This document shows, piece by piece, positions 38,872 to 48,924 of a stretch of DNA of 64,000 nucleotides. Under the pieces are notes generated by a model. It was given only the letters and a program-made list of their open reading frames with translations, was not told the DNA's origin and ran no database searches. Position 1 is the stretch's first letter. Each line of letters begins with the position of its first letter. The stretch spans positions 54,194,560 through 54,258,559 of the forward strand of contig OY987301.1 in assembly GCA_963920635.1 (NCBI GenBank), in the 5' to 3' direction. Source of the DNA: Pseudeuparius sepicola. Lineage: Eukaryota > Arthropoda > Insecta > Coleoptera > Anthribidae. The position numbers and the translations under genes are program-made.

Positions 38872-41800
38872 TTATTCATCCACACGTACATCTTTATGAC
38901 CCCAAGGAAGGGTTGAAACACTATCAACTAAATATCGTTTATCGTCAAATGGATTTAAACCAATCTTAGATTGACTTATGCTAAAGACGTTATGAGAAAA
39001 CGATCGTATAGATCGTTGATTTACAATTTTCTCTGTCTTATCGAATAAACAATCGAAATAATCTTGATACGTTATCTGCTTCGCTACAACACTACCTCTA
39101 ACACCTTTGGATTTTTTAACACACAAATTTTTTCCTTGAACCTTATAAGTATACATTTTAGATCTAAGTCCAACAAAATGTGTTAAAATACGACCATTTA
39201 ATTCGTCCTTCATCAGTCCTGGCACCTTCTTATTTACAAGCGGAATTCCATATTGATTATCTGCAGGATAGTCACTAGTGTCAAACCGATGAATATGATT
39301 CTTAATTACATCCTCGAACATGTCCTCACAGCGGATTTCGTAAACTAAACTATCAGTATCAGTATATAATAATAAGCAGTTAGTTGGTGAAAATGTTTTC
39401 AACATAAAGTCATAGTGAAATTCGTAAACACAGGTTTTTGATATGTCCAGAATAAACATCCCAACGTACAGAGGTTTATCAAACATAATATTTGTCTTAT
39501 TTAATTCGACACTTATTAAATTCTCTTCAAAAATTATCCTATGTCTAAAACGAGGGCTAGAAATTAAATTTTTGGCGCCGTATCTACCCTCCCACGTCCT
39601 TAATAATCTCACAATCCTATGTTTTCTAACATTTTGCATTGTTTTGCCGTAGATTGCATTATTCATTAGTTTCATTATATTTTTTTCAAAATCTAATGTT
39701 GTCACAGTTCTTAAGTGGGTATTGAGTTGTATATAGGGAGCTAACCAGGTAGACTGCTTAAATTTCAAAACTTTGTGAATTTTTTTCAGAATTAAACCAT
39801 GTAAAGCTTGCTTAAGCGCTCTATAATGAATCACATAATTCTTCTTATCATCGAGAGTGGTCATGAGCTTTTTTATTTTGGAACCTGGAGGTTTACGATG
39901 TTCAGGTGCGAAAGGAAGATCTTTATGATGGTCATGAAGATGATCGGGATACGACAAATCCACTTCTAAAATATATCCTTCATCGGCATTGTCAGCAACC
40001 TTGGTGACGTCAGTATCGTTGGAGGCCCACTCAAATCCTCCGTAAGGAAGGGGTTCACACATTGCCCAGCCATAAAGGTTGTTAACGTCCGCATAAAGAA
40101 TATATTTTGATGGCATACTAGCATCATAGTTTGCCATATATTTGTTGTTGGCCTGAGAAAAGCGGTGGCTTACCTGGCTTACCCCACCTCGAATTGCCCT
40201 CTCGAAAAACATTAAGATGTCACTATCTTGGAAGGTTTCTAATTTACATTTCGTATATCGAAGCATGCAATCCCAACTGAATCCAGGCAAAGTATAGTAC
40301 CAGGCAGGATCTAAACCGTAATTTTGAAGACAAGTCGTTCTAAAGTGTTCAAATATATCTGTGAGCAAGAGCACGTCAGTCTTTAAGTACAGATCTAAAT
40401 ACTCACCCAAGGTTTTTACACCAAACCTCTCCCAAATTAATTGCGCATGTCCATAATCCTTCTCGTTAATATTAGTGTCATTTAATTTGTTATAAAAATG
40501 TTGAATCGATGGTAATGCGGTTTCTTCCAATTTTTCCAGAGAATCGATATAATCATAACAAAAAACCCCTTTCCTAGTTAACAAGTCAAAATTTTCGGAA
40601 GACAATCGAAATTCATTTCTAGTGTTTTCGAAACTATTTAGAGATGATGCGAGTTTATCGAGAGGAAAGGCCAAGAACTTGAAAGAATCGATGAACCGAA
40701 ATTTAATATTTGTTTCATTATCGAATACTGTAAAGCTTATATATTTTTCATTATTAACAGGAAGTAGGTTGACATGATTCCGTTTGGCAAGTTCTCGTAT
40801 TATAAAGTGGCTGTCATACCCACTAAGATTGTGGAAAATGATGGGAACTACAAACGAGTTTTTATAATTTAAGTTGCACGCTTGATGTGCATAACCTCGA
40901 AACATCGATGACAGGTGACAGTGGTCACGTACAATTATGTCGTTAACATTGAATTTTTTCTCGCAAATGTGACAATTAGGGGTGGCATCTTTAAGACTTA
41001 TGGCTTCATCCATAGGTTCAACAAGATTCAATTTGGATGATATAAACTTAGCAATTTCCTCTATTTGATTGGCAAACCATATCATACAGTCTCCCCCGCG
41101 ATAAGCTTTGTAGAAAGAGAGCGAGTTGTCAAAAGAGCACTTGAAATAATAACCGGCACTGAATGCTTCGTGTCTTTGATATTTAACAGTTTTTAGGCTA
41201 GCATCAGAATCTCCGCAGGGTTTTAGCATTGCTTCAAAGTCAGCATACAGGGTGAATGGGGTGCGTTCTTTATTAACAAAATTTTTAAATTCGATAAACT
41301 TCTCTTTGGGAAACTCGATTTTACAATTATTTATTTGCTCGCAATAAACTGTATGCTCTTCTAACTTATCTTGCGATGAAAAGTAATTTAAACATCTCTC
41401 GCATATAAATTTTCTACCGTTATGTTTACTAGACTGTTTCGAAATCAGTCTAGATAAATCTTTAATCCAACAATAATGGTATTTTATATCAACGTGCGCA
41501 TCGTCGACAGACGGTGCTTCAAAGTCGCTAGTTTTCAAAAAATAATGACTTTGAATTAGAAGTAAATTCACATGTCTATCCATTTTATTTTTAGTTAGTC
41601 GAGCTGGAGAGGTGATAAATTGACGTGGAGTCTCACTTACCAACTCCAAAATATACACATTTATAGAAATTTCATTTAATTTTTCGAATTTCGATATTTG
41701 AGATAATTGCATTGGTAGGTCTATATCATCTAATTTAAATTTCAGCCTGTAGTGAGGATATGAATTAACCCGATCAATATGCTTTTGAGAGGGGTAAAGA

Positions 41801-42606
41801 GCGGCAATAACACTCCAAAAGAAGCATGCTTCATCACTATTTTTTACATTGACACATGCTTGTTTTTTGGAAATTTCAACGGGGAGTGGCAGATATGAAG
41901 CACCGTTTCCTATCTCAACTTTATTTATACTGATGACTAAACTCAAAATTTTGCGTAACGCCCACCCCGATCCATTGTCATGAAAATCTTCAAGCTTCTT
42001 TATAATCCTATCCTTTATATTATCTGTAAACCACAACTTTAAATCACTCCCCTGGTCAATTATAGCATTTTTTGTGTTGAAGCATTTGTTGTCACTTATG
42101 ACTGTATCTTGAGACATTTTAACAAATTCACCATTAAAAACCGCATTTACCTTAACAATGTGAAAAGCATTTAAAGTTCTAGTTATGCGACTCTTAAAAA
42201 GAATAAATGCATCGTCAAAAAACTGGAATAAATCGATGTGCCTCATATTTACTATAACACCTGTGCGAAGACGACTCTGGAACGCTGCTTGAACGTCCAC
42301 CCATTTGACTCGATGACTTCTATTGAGGTGTTGCTTACCAGATCCAGTTTTGGATAATGTTTTGAAGTATAATTGAAGTCTTTTGAGATGTTGCAGATTG
42401 GCATGCAACTTTGACAAAGTGCCTTGGTGAAAATGACATCGGAGTGCTGAGGAATGCTGTCTCACCTACAATTGCAACTTTTGCTGCCAACGTTGTAATA
42501 CTTGTGGAAGTGTAGGTCTGTCACTTTCATTAAGTATGTTAAACACCTTCTCATATGCCTTTACAGTTTTGTCGCTCTCTGTAGCTATTTCATTACCATC
42601 GATCAT
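38872..42606 (-). pseudogene. P2 protein-primed DNA polymerase B, in-frame TAG at codon 47
   Basis: The long open frame (38872-42465) begins at a GTG. Upstream the same frame is open to an ATG at 42606 with a TATA box behind it, and a TAG (codon 47) separates the two. Counting from 42606: Exo I ADFE at about 455, a zinc-binding insert CHICEKKF...VRDHCH...ACN like endonuclease VII, Exo II NLSGYDSHF at about 597, Exo III YLKTDVLLL at about 740. Polymerase motifs A (DVNNLYGWAM, about 845), B (KLMNNAIYGKTM) and C (YTDTDSLVY, about 1083) follow. The N-terminal region (47-330), including CVNVKNSDEACFFWS, probably holds the terminal-protein part. Replicates the linear element from its ends. Confidence 0.9.
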
Positions 42607-42655
42607 CTTCGAAGCAATGAGTAGAGCAGTGTGCTAGAAATAGGCAGAGTTCCTA

Positions 42656-42665
42656 CCTATATAGG
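42656..42665 (-). promoter_or_regulatory. TATA box of P2 DNA polymerase
   Basis: CCTATATAGG, palindromic, about 50 bp before the ATG at 42606. It supports that start rather than the downstream GTG. Confidence 0.6.
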
Positions 42666-42917
42666 GTAAGAGCGTCGAAGGATGGTCCCCTCTCCAAAAT
42701 TTTAGTATGAAAACAGGATCTGAGAAAAGGTTTTTTTTTTGCTCCCTTTTTTATTTTAACATTTTACCATTTTCTACAAACATTAATTTCACGAAGCACG
42801 TCTTTCCTGCAGCGGGAAAGTTTTTAAATTGACTTTTTTTCATAATCATTCTTTTCTGCTAGAAATGAAACAGCATAATAACTTTACATTTTTATTTACA
42901 TTTTCACAAAAACTAAA
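42666..42917. other. Spacer between two minus-strand P2 genes
   Basis: T/A-rich, with AATAAAA-like signals on the minus strand near 42755. No ORF. Confidence 0.5.
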
Positions 42918-43445
42918 TTATTTACATCGTCTTATAAATTCAGAAAAAAACATTAGTTCTACCCTCGGGCAGTGAAATGCTTTTCCAGGCCTCGTGATGT
43001 GTCGCTCACATTGGTTTGCACGCACTCGCTCGTAGAACCTCTGCTGCTTCCGAACAAGGACGTCGAACTTGGGGCAGCCTAGATCCTCGATATTGTAAGA
43101 TAAGTGGGCATACCCCGCGGCCTGCAGCAGATTCCTTTCAACTTGTCCTCCCTTGTAAGCTATAAGTTCATCGCCAGCGGACTCCCCCAGACGCCGAATC
43201 TCTTCTAACGCACTTTCCTGGGCTTCATCCGTTGCACAATCTTCAAACTTCAAGCCGTGCAAGTTCATCGTTAACCAACGAGCAGTGCATGCATCCTTAG
43301 AAGATAGGCTGCGGTAGTTTCCCACACGATAATACCTGGATGTCACTTCCCTCGATTTCATATCGTATATCGACATTTCTTTTATAACGAACTTTCCACT
43401 AACTTGAAAGCCATCAGCGTCGATGATATACCTGATGTTAGACAT
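42918..43445 (-). CDS. P2 'DxxGF' family protein, possible nuclease-like fold
   Basis: 175 codons, intact. The N-terminus MSNIRYIIDADGFQVSGKF, then VIKEMSIYD, a middle block ELIAYKGGQVERNLL, and a C-terminal Cys/His cluster (CERH, HCPRVELMFFSEFI). P3 encodes a relative at 55562 (VIDIQGF, PKELTI, YVKGDQKARFLR, CHTEHKKWLCSL). I recall a family with this layout widespread in insect genomes and Polintons, with an Asp-containing first strand as in RNase H or DnaQ folds. Enzyme activity is not established. The promoter has ATATAAG (minus, about 43511) and TTTCAGTG. Confidence 0.65.
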   Translation of the reverse strand: MSNIRYIIDADGFQVSGKFVIKEMSIYDMKSREVTSRYYRVGNYRSLSSKDACTARWLTMNLHGLKFEDCATDEAQESALEEIRRLGESAGDELIAYKGGQVERNLLQAAGYAHLSYNIEDLGCPKFDVLVRKQQRFYERVRANQCERHITRPGKAFHCPRVELMFFSEFIRRCK

Positions 43446-43503
43446 TACGATTTGCAGAAAACTAAAGATTTGTAGAAACTATCACTGAAAGCAAAGATAT
43501 GAC

Positions 43504-43511
43504 TCTTATAT
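43504..43511 (-). promoter_or_regulatory. TATA-like box of the DxxGF gene
   Basis: AATATAAG on the minus strand, about 60 bp upstream of the ATG, with TTTCAGTG near the expected start. Confidence 0.5.
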
Positions 43512-43711
43512 TCCAATACTTCTTACTATGCGGAAAGAAGGGATGTGGGCGGTACCATGTAGGAGGGCACTGATGGGGCGGGGTTGGTGGGGACTTTCGG
43601 TAATCTAACAACGTTGCCTCCGGTGGGCGGGTCTCCCTAACGTTCAGGAAAAATCTACCAAACTGGCAACACTGTTCCGATATACACACGATGCGTGGCG
43701 CGTTTCCTCTT

Positions 43712-43805
43712 CAGTTCACCCGTGTTTCACAGTCGTGTTCCGAGCCGCTTTTACTCAGTTCACCCGTGTTCCGAACCGCTTTTACTCAGTTCACCTGTGC
43801 TTCGT
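43712..43805 (+). promoter_or_regulatory. Triple initiator-like repeat before the spliced coiled-coil gene
   Basis: CAGTTCACC(C/T)GTG occurs three times (about 43712, 43757 and 43789), the last two preceded by CTTTTACT. Each copy contains TCAGTT, the arthropod initiator consensus, just upstream of the ATG at 43819. Confidence 0.5.
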
Positions 43806-43818
43806 CGCTTTGAACAGT

Positions 43819-44362
43819 ATGGAATCATCAAAAATTAAAATTCTAAGTGATTGCCGTTTGGTAGCTGTAAGTTTTTTAGTTTAATTTCTCATTCGATTCT
43901 CATTGAACCCATTTACTTGTAGCCAACAAGGTTTCTTCCTCACAGATAGATAATCAAAGCCGGTGTGGGGGCTCCAGGGCTTCATCGCGGTCGTCATGCA
44001 AGAGGTTAAGCGACGAGGCAGACGATTTGGTAGCGAAGCGACCCTCCCAGGAGTCACAGACAACGCGTGGGGGAAAGAATTTGACAATGCTAAATGAAAA
44101 GGGGAGATTTGTGAACGAGCAGCATCAAAGTGTGAGTGAAGTATTTATGAATATGAGAGAGTTGGCAGATGGGGGCATTTCAAACGCAAACGAAAAAAAG
44201 AGAAGGTTTGAATGTGTGATGAATCGAATGCAAAGGGAGTGGGATGAATGTGAAAAGAGGATGTTGAAAATAAAAGCCATTTATAATCGTGCGAAAGAAG
44301 GGCGTGCCTCATGTATGAATGAAGTTGAAAAACTTGAACGCATGAAAAAAAATCTCCCCTAA
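43819..44362 (+). CDS. P2 spliced coiled-coil protein (two exons)
   Basis: Exon 1 43819-43866 (16 codons, MESSKIKILSDCRLVA), intron 43867-43945 (GTAAGT...TTCCTCACAG), exon 2 43946-44362. The join is phase 0 and keeps one open frame, about 154 residues. An alternative acceptor at 43922 (TAG) would hit a stop at once. Exon 2 has a Ser/Arg-rich stretch, then VSEVFMNMREL and a charged coiled coil to the end (EKLERMKK). P3 has a minus-strand gene with the same build: 16-codon first exon, phase-0 intron, VSQYLMN and a C-terminal coiled coil. Function unknown. Possibly a DNA-binding or regulatory protein. Confidence 0.65.
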
Positions 44363-44559
44363 ATATATTTAGTTATACGTATATGTATAGATAAGTTTCA
44401 TTATTTTATCCAATTAGATGTAAGTGTGTATATATTTAGAAATTAGTGTTTATTGTATATATATATTTTTTTAATATAAAACATAAATATATTTCTCTTG
44501 TTTCATTCCACACATTAAATATCTAACAAAATCATTCTGAGCCTTTAATTTTCCAGTTT

Positions 44560-45320
44560 CTTAAACAAAGAAACCAATATAATTAGTCTGGAGAGCGCTC
44601 AGTCAAACACTCTGTATACCATAGAACTCTGAAAATATAAAGAAAAAACTATTTTTATAATAAATAGAGAATAATTTGTATAACACAGCCGTAAAGTTTT
44701 CAAAATAAACTATAGTCGCCCCCAGTTAATTTTCAAGAATGTTTCTTAAGCATAGAAACCAATATAATTAGTCTGGAGAGCGCTGAGTTAAACACTCTGT
44801 ATACCATAGAACTCTCTGAAAATATAAAGAAAAACGATTTTTATAATAAATAGAGAATAATTTGTATAACACAGCCGTAATGTTTTCAAAAATAAACTAT
44901 AGTCGCCCCCAGTTAATTTTCAAGAATGTTTCTTAAGCATAGAAACCAATATAATTAGTCTGGAGAGCGCTGAGTTAAACACTCTGTATACCATAGAACT
45001 CTCTGAAAATATAACGAAAAACGATTTTTATAATAAATAGTGAATAATTTTATATAACTCAACCATAAAGTGTTCAAAAAATAAGTTATAATCAACCCAA
45101 GACCACAGCTTCCAGCCCGAAGCGTCGTCTGTACCGCACGTCGACTGGAACCGCGCCTCGACCTTCGATGGAGCGCGTGGCGCGTGTCCGCCACCTTCTG
45201 GAATGAGAGCGCCGAGTTAAACACTCTGTATACCATAGAACTCTCTGAAAATACCATAAAGAAAAAACTATTTTTATAATAAATTTGTAAATATCGAATA
45301 ATTTTGTATAACACAACCAT
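44560..45320. repeat. Satellite-like tandem repeats, ~186-bp period, within P2
   Basis: Three units (CCAATATAATTAGTCTGGAG at 44574, 44759 and 44946) and a partial fourth from about 45195 after a GC-rich interruption (45100-45190). Each carries GTATACCATAGAACTCT. Lies between the last P2 gene and the right TIR. No coding function evident. Confidence 0.88.
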
Positions 45321-45586
45321 AAAGGGCCCAAGCGCGGTTATTCTACCTGCCTGTCTGGACTGTACCGGAGGAGCCCCGACTGAGCGGTATTCTAGCGTCC
45401 GACTAGACTGTACCCTCGGCACGCCCGCGGCAGCATCCCCCGAGAAGCGGTACCGCTGACTGTACCACCGCAGCGCGGCGTTTGATACTTTCTCCTACTG
45501 GCCCACCCACGTTGCATACCCCAAGCAGGCGACTTCAACGCGCTACCTGAATAAGAAAGGGTAGAAATTTTCAAGAAACCCCTTTG

Positions 45587-45662
45587 GAAATACAGCCGTG
45601 GTTAAGAGACAAGCGTCTTTTGCTACCAGCTAGGTGTCTCGGGTTCAATCCCCGGGTATTTC
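45587..45662 (+). tRNA. tRNA-like sequence, probably tRNA-derived repeat
   Basis: 76 nt. The 7-bp acceptor stem GAAATAC/GTATTTC is perfect and the T arm CGGG-TTCAATC-CCCG is well formed, with a B box. The A box region (GCCGTGGTTAAGAGAC) is recognisable. The anticodon arm is weak and no CCA is encoded. It follows a GC-rich segment (45320-45580), so a tRNA-headed SINE is as likely as a gene. Confidence 0.45.
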
Positions 45663-45946
45663 AGAGCACTGAAAACAAAACTAATGGGGGGAGGGGGGGC
45701 CAAGGGGGCCAAGTGGCTAAGTGGCAATTAAAGCAATTGGCAATTGGCAATATTTTTTTAAATAAAAAAATAAAAATTACTTTTTCAAAAAATGTTTTAC
45801 TTTTTTTTGCATATTCTTAGAGCAATTGTCTAATTGGATATTATGTAGAATATTTTCTCACTGTCCTTGGGAAATTCGCTAGGCATTTTTTTTATGATTT
45901 GTTTAAAATCAGAATATCTGTGCCCAGACAATATTGGGATTTGTAG
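45663..45946. other. Spacer before the right TIR of P2
   Basis: Contains G- and A-rich runs (about 45686-45790). No gene seen. Confidence 0.5.
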
Positions 45947-45980
45947 TAAAAAACACACAAACAAATAATATTTTTTATTT

Positions 45981-46082
45981 TCACAACTTTACATTTCTAA
46001 ACTTTTTAGTTAGTTCATACATAATAATCAAGCGTCTCAGCTCTTCGAGTGCCTCCATATATCGCCGCAGTCTCTCGCTCAT
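45981..46082 (-). CDS. Micro-ORF overlapping the TIR gene stop, right copy
   Basis: Identical to the left copy. ATG at 46082 inside the ATGA overlap, 33 residues. Confidence 0.55.
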   Translation of the reverse strand: MSERLRRYMEALEELRRLIIMYELTKKFRNVKL

Positions 46083-46336
46083 GCTTCAGAAAATATAATA
46101 TTTGTAGTCTTGCCGACGGGCCCCAAGCTTGTTAAAAAATACCTTTTGTCACCATTCAATTCGTCAATTCGCTCTTGAGTTAATTGCTCCGTAAAACGCT
46201 GAGGCAGGATGGTCTTGAAGTCGGCAAATTCCACCACTACCTTTTCCCCAAACTCAAATTTTTTATTTACTTCCAAATCTCGAACATTCACCAGATTTTT
46301 CACCAGCAAATTGTTTAAACTATTTAAGAAGGACAT
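46079..46336 (-). CDS. TIR-encoded small protein (type 2), right copy, 10-residue in-frame deletion
   Basis: 85 codons from ATG at 46336. Identical to the left copy except that ten residues before FGEKVV are missing (30 nt). The deletion removes the segment leading into the conserved FGE strand, so this copy may be inactive while the left copy is complete. It uses the same TATA box (46382-46389, minus) and hairpin (46441-46484). Confidence 0.7.
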   Translation of the reverse strand: MSFLNSLNNLLVKNLVNVRDLEVNKKFEFGEKVVVEFADFKTILPQRFTEQLTQERIDELNGDKRYFLTSLGPVGKTTNIIFSEA

Positions 46337-46500
46337 GTTGTAAATGATCTGCGTGTCTGATGAGATCTTAGTTGAACCTCTCCTATATAGCTGTTTCAAT
46401 AGGAGTGGGGAGAGAGTGGGGAGACGGGCAAAACCTAGGAGAGTACCAGACCAGACAGGTTTCGACAAGTCTGGTCTGGTGCTCTCTTAGTATCTCTACT

Positions 46501-46506
46501 CAGCAA
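46501..46506. repeat. Right target-site duplication of P2 (CAGCAA)
   Basis: Exact match to 22639-22644. Confidence 0.92.
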
Positions 46507-47740
46507 CAGGAGGAGTCCGTCAGTATAGCGATGATCGGAGATGTAATCTGTAACAAAAATAAATTCGTGTTCATATTTTTGTAGAATTCAATTTTCTTAT
46601 ATCTCTTCGAAATTTCATAATGCACACAGATTTTAGTAACAATATGTTGTACTTACTTAGAGTTTTTCTTCCTTATTCAGGTACGTTCTTGGGCGCTTGG
46701 TGGTGGGTATCTACGTCGAGGCTTGTTTTCGGGCGACAAACAATCTGTGGTCCGCACACGAAATACATAACTTTATATTAAAACATTATGTCGCCAGCGT
46801 TGTCATGCTTACCCAACAAAATCCTGTTTCATTCTTTGAAATTACTAAAAATCCGAGAACTACACACACATTGTGTTATCTGGCAACGTTGCGTGGAAAA
46901 TTTCAACTTGATATTGAGGTTACATGTAGACAATTTTTGTTTCCGCTAACTCTGTATTATTTTGTATCGAGTCGAAAACGCTGACAAAGGGTTACCTACT
47001 ACAGGACCCTGCCTGTCGATAAGCTCCCGAGGTTCATGACCGCTAACCCCTTGTAGAAGTTCTGTCTCTCTCCAATACACGAAGTTTCCGTTTTCGGGGA
47101 ATATACCGAAAATTATTACTTTCGATATACCTTTTACTTATTTTTATAATGCATCTTACGTTGTATGAAGTCCGTACATAGTTTTTTCTGTCTAAAACGC
47201 TAATTTTTCAGGCTCTGTAAGATTCTACTAACTTTTCTTTCACACCATTAAGCTGGAAATTGTCGCTAAAACGCCGTTTTGCGTCGATTGTCTTTTAACT
47301 TAAAAATTAGGACAAATAGCGAAATTCTGAATTTTTAAGCAAACATTAAATCTGCGACTTCACGTGATGAAATTAGGCCCTTTTGACCGTGTTTTGCCCC
47401 GCCTTGTATTAAATCTGCCACTATTAAGGTCCTTTTGGCTTAAGTCCCGTTGCTTTTGTCGCAACCTGTAGCGAAATTAGGTCTTTTTTAGTTTTTGTCA
47501 CACCCTGTACATGAATTTTGAGATATTAAACCTGCGTCGCCACGTGGTGAAATTAGGTCTTTTTGGCTTTTGTCACACCCCGTACCTAGATATTATTAAG
47601 GTCCTTTTGGATTTCTTATGTCAGCTTCTATATTTTTGTTGTCCACCCCTGTGACGCAAAGATTAAGGTCCTTTTGATTTTAGATTAACGCCGTTTTATC
47701 TTTAGTTTTTGTTCTACCCTGTACAAATGTGAATTTTGAG
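46507..47740. other. Region after P2 without recognised genes
   Basis: Begins with the continuation of the P1 target (AGGAGGAGTCCGTC). Short ORFs such as 46697-46984 show no motif. From about 47330 it contains diverged units of the type AGGTCCTTTTGG...CACCCTGTA that lead into the array at 47743. Confidence 0.55.
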
Positions 47741-47742
47741 AC

Positions 47743-48207
47743 ACCCTGTATTTAACTTATTCTTAAGTCTGAGACGCCACGTGCTGATTCAGGTCGTTTT
47801 TTTGTCACACATTGTATATTTTTGTTGTCCACCCTGTACTTATGCTAATTGAAAAAATCTAAATTTTTAAGGTCCTTTTGGCTTTAGTTTCTGATTCACC
47901 CTGTATTTAACTTATTCTTAAGTCTGAGACGCCACGTGCTGATTCAGGTCGTTTTTTTGTCACACATTGTATATTTTTGTTGTCCACCCTGTACTTATGC
48001 TAATTGAAAAAATCTAAATTTTTAAGGTCCTTTTGGCTTTAGTTTCTGATTCACCCTGTATTTTACTTATTCTTAAGTCTGAGACGTCACGTGATATAAA
48101 TAGGCCTTTTTTTAATTTTTGTCTCACCCTATATTTGATTTTCTTTACATATCAACTGTTTTTACCTACCTTGTATATTTTTGTTGTTGTCCACCTCTGT
48201 ACGAGAA
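47743..48207. repeat. 155-bp tandem repeats with CACGTG
   Basis: Two nearly identical units (TTTAACTTATTC at 47751 and 47906) and a diverged third at 48061, offset exactly 155 bp. Each has CCCTGTAT and an ACGCCACGTG or ACGTCACGTG stretch. Degenerate relatives of the same motif extend from 47330 to 48340, so the array comes from an older repeat family. Confidence 0.88.
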
Positions 48208-48381
48208 AAAATCTGCGACGCAATGAAATTATTAAGGCCCTTTTGACTTTCCCTTGGTTCAACGCATCCTGTATATAATTTTAATCAGTTGCTTTTGAGA
48301 CACCTTGTATTTTACCTATTCTTAATTTTGTGACGTCACCCAGAATCTAGTTTACACCATTTTAAAGTATTATTTTCAAAT

Positions 48382-48454
48382 GCGTCGATGGCTCAGTTGG
48401 TTAGAGCGTCAATTTTATAAACCGATGGTCGCAGGTTCGAACCCTGGCGGTTTT
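48382..48454 (+). tRNA. tRNA-like sequence, likely degenerate or SINE head
   Basis: A good D arm (GCTCAGTTGGTTAGAGC) and B box (GGTTCGAACCC), then a T run. The acceptor ends (GCGTCGA and CGGTTTT) do not pair and the anticodon stem has mismatches, so it is probably not a working tRNA. Confidence 0.4.
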
Positions 48455-48473
48455 TTTTTATATTCAGAATTTC

Positions 48474-48602
48474 GCGCCATGACGTCAGAGCACGACATGA
48501 GGCGAGATGCTGGAGATGCTGGACCACGAGATGAGATGTTAGATCTCGAGATGATGGACCATTATCTCGCACGGTTTGAATTTGGCGCCATGACGTCAGA
48601 GC
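48474..48602. repeat. 18-bp direct repeat GCGCCATGACGTCAGAGC, 111 bp apart
   Basis: Exact copies at 48474-48491 and 48585-48602, each with a palindromic TGACGTCA. Between them a GAGATG-rich stretch. Origin unknown. Confidence 0.75.
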
Positions 48603-48924
48603 TAGGTTAGCTACGATTGGCCGCCAGGAAAGGGGGCGGGGCCTAGGAGGAAAGTGGAGGGGGGTCTCCCAACCCACGCCTTACCTACTCTGGATCTACA
48701 TAAAGCGGCAATGTCCAGGTTCCATCACAACAGGTGTTTGCTACAAAGTTTTGGGACAAAAATCTCATTCCTGTGTTCCTAGTGCTACCAGAAAACAATA
48801 CCCAAGGAGAAATTACTCCAGTGCCGCAAACAGGATAGGACAAAAACTAAAGCTAAAACGACGTTAATCTAAAGCTAAAAGGACCTTAACTACCTTAGAA
48901 CCAAAATCTAATAAATTGATCTCA
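48603..48924. other. Spacer upstream of the Penelope-like relic
   Basis: No gene found. Includes a few GGACCTTAA units resembling the reverse complement of the 47.3-48.3 kb repeats (about 48845-48895). Confidence 0.45.

Larger units (their letters stand above)
22645..46500 (+). mobile_element. Polinton/Maverick (adintovirus-like) element P2, both ends present
   Basis: 23,856 bp between exact 6-bp duplications, with TIRs beginning AGTAGAGATACT. Removing the nested Gypsy element leaves about 17.5 kb, a normal Polinton size. It carries the diagnostic set: protein-primed DNA polymerase B, retroviral-type integrase, adenain-like protease, packaging ATPase, and major and minor capsid proteins. It adds a phospholipase A2-type core protein and an IAP. 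Frameshifts or nonsense codons occur in the core protein, protease, major capsid, ATPase, DUF8207-like and polymerase genes, so it is not autonomous now. Confidence 0.93.
45947..46500 (-). repeat. Right terminal inverted repeat of P2 (554 bp)
   Basis: Reverse complement of 22645-23228 with a 30-nt deletion in the coding part (near 46256). It ends TATCTCTACT, immediately followed by CAGCAA. Confidence 0.93.

Noticed and set aside
44955..45422. ORF of 155 codons across the satellite array
   Set aside because: Follows the 186-bp repeat, with repeated peptide pieces in several frames. No independent support.
45947..46500. Inverted copy of the TIR as an assembly artefact
   Set aside because: The exact 6-bp direct repeat outside both ends and the 30-nt difference between copies fit a real transposon end.
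48393..48677. Minus-strand ORF overlapping the tRNA-like sequence
   Set aside because: Product of low-complexity GAGATG-type repeats, with no conserved motif.
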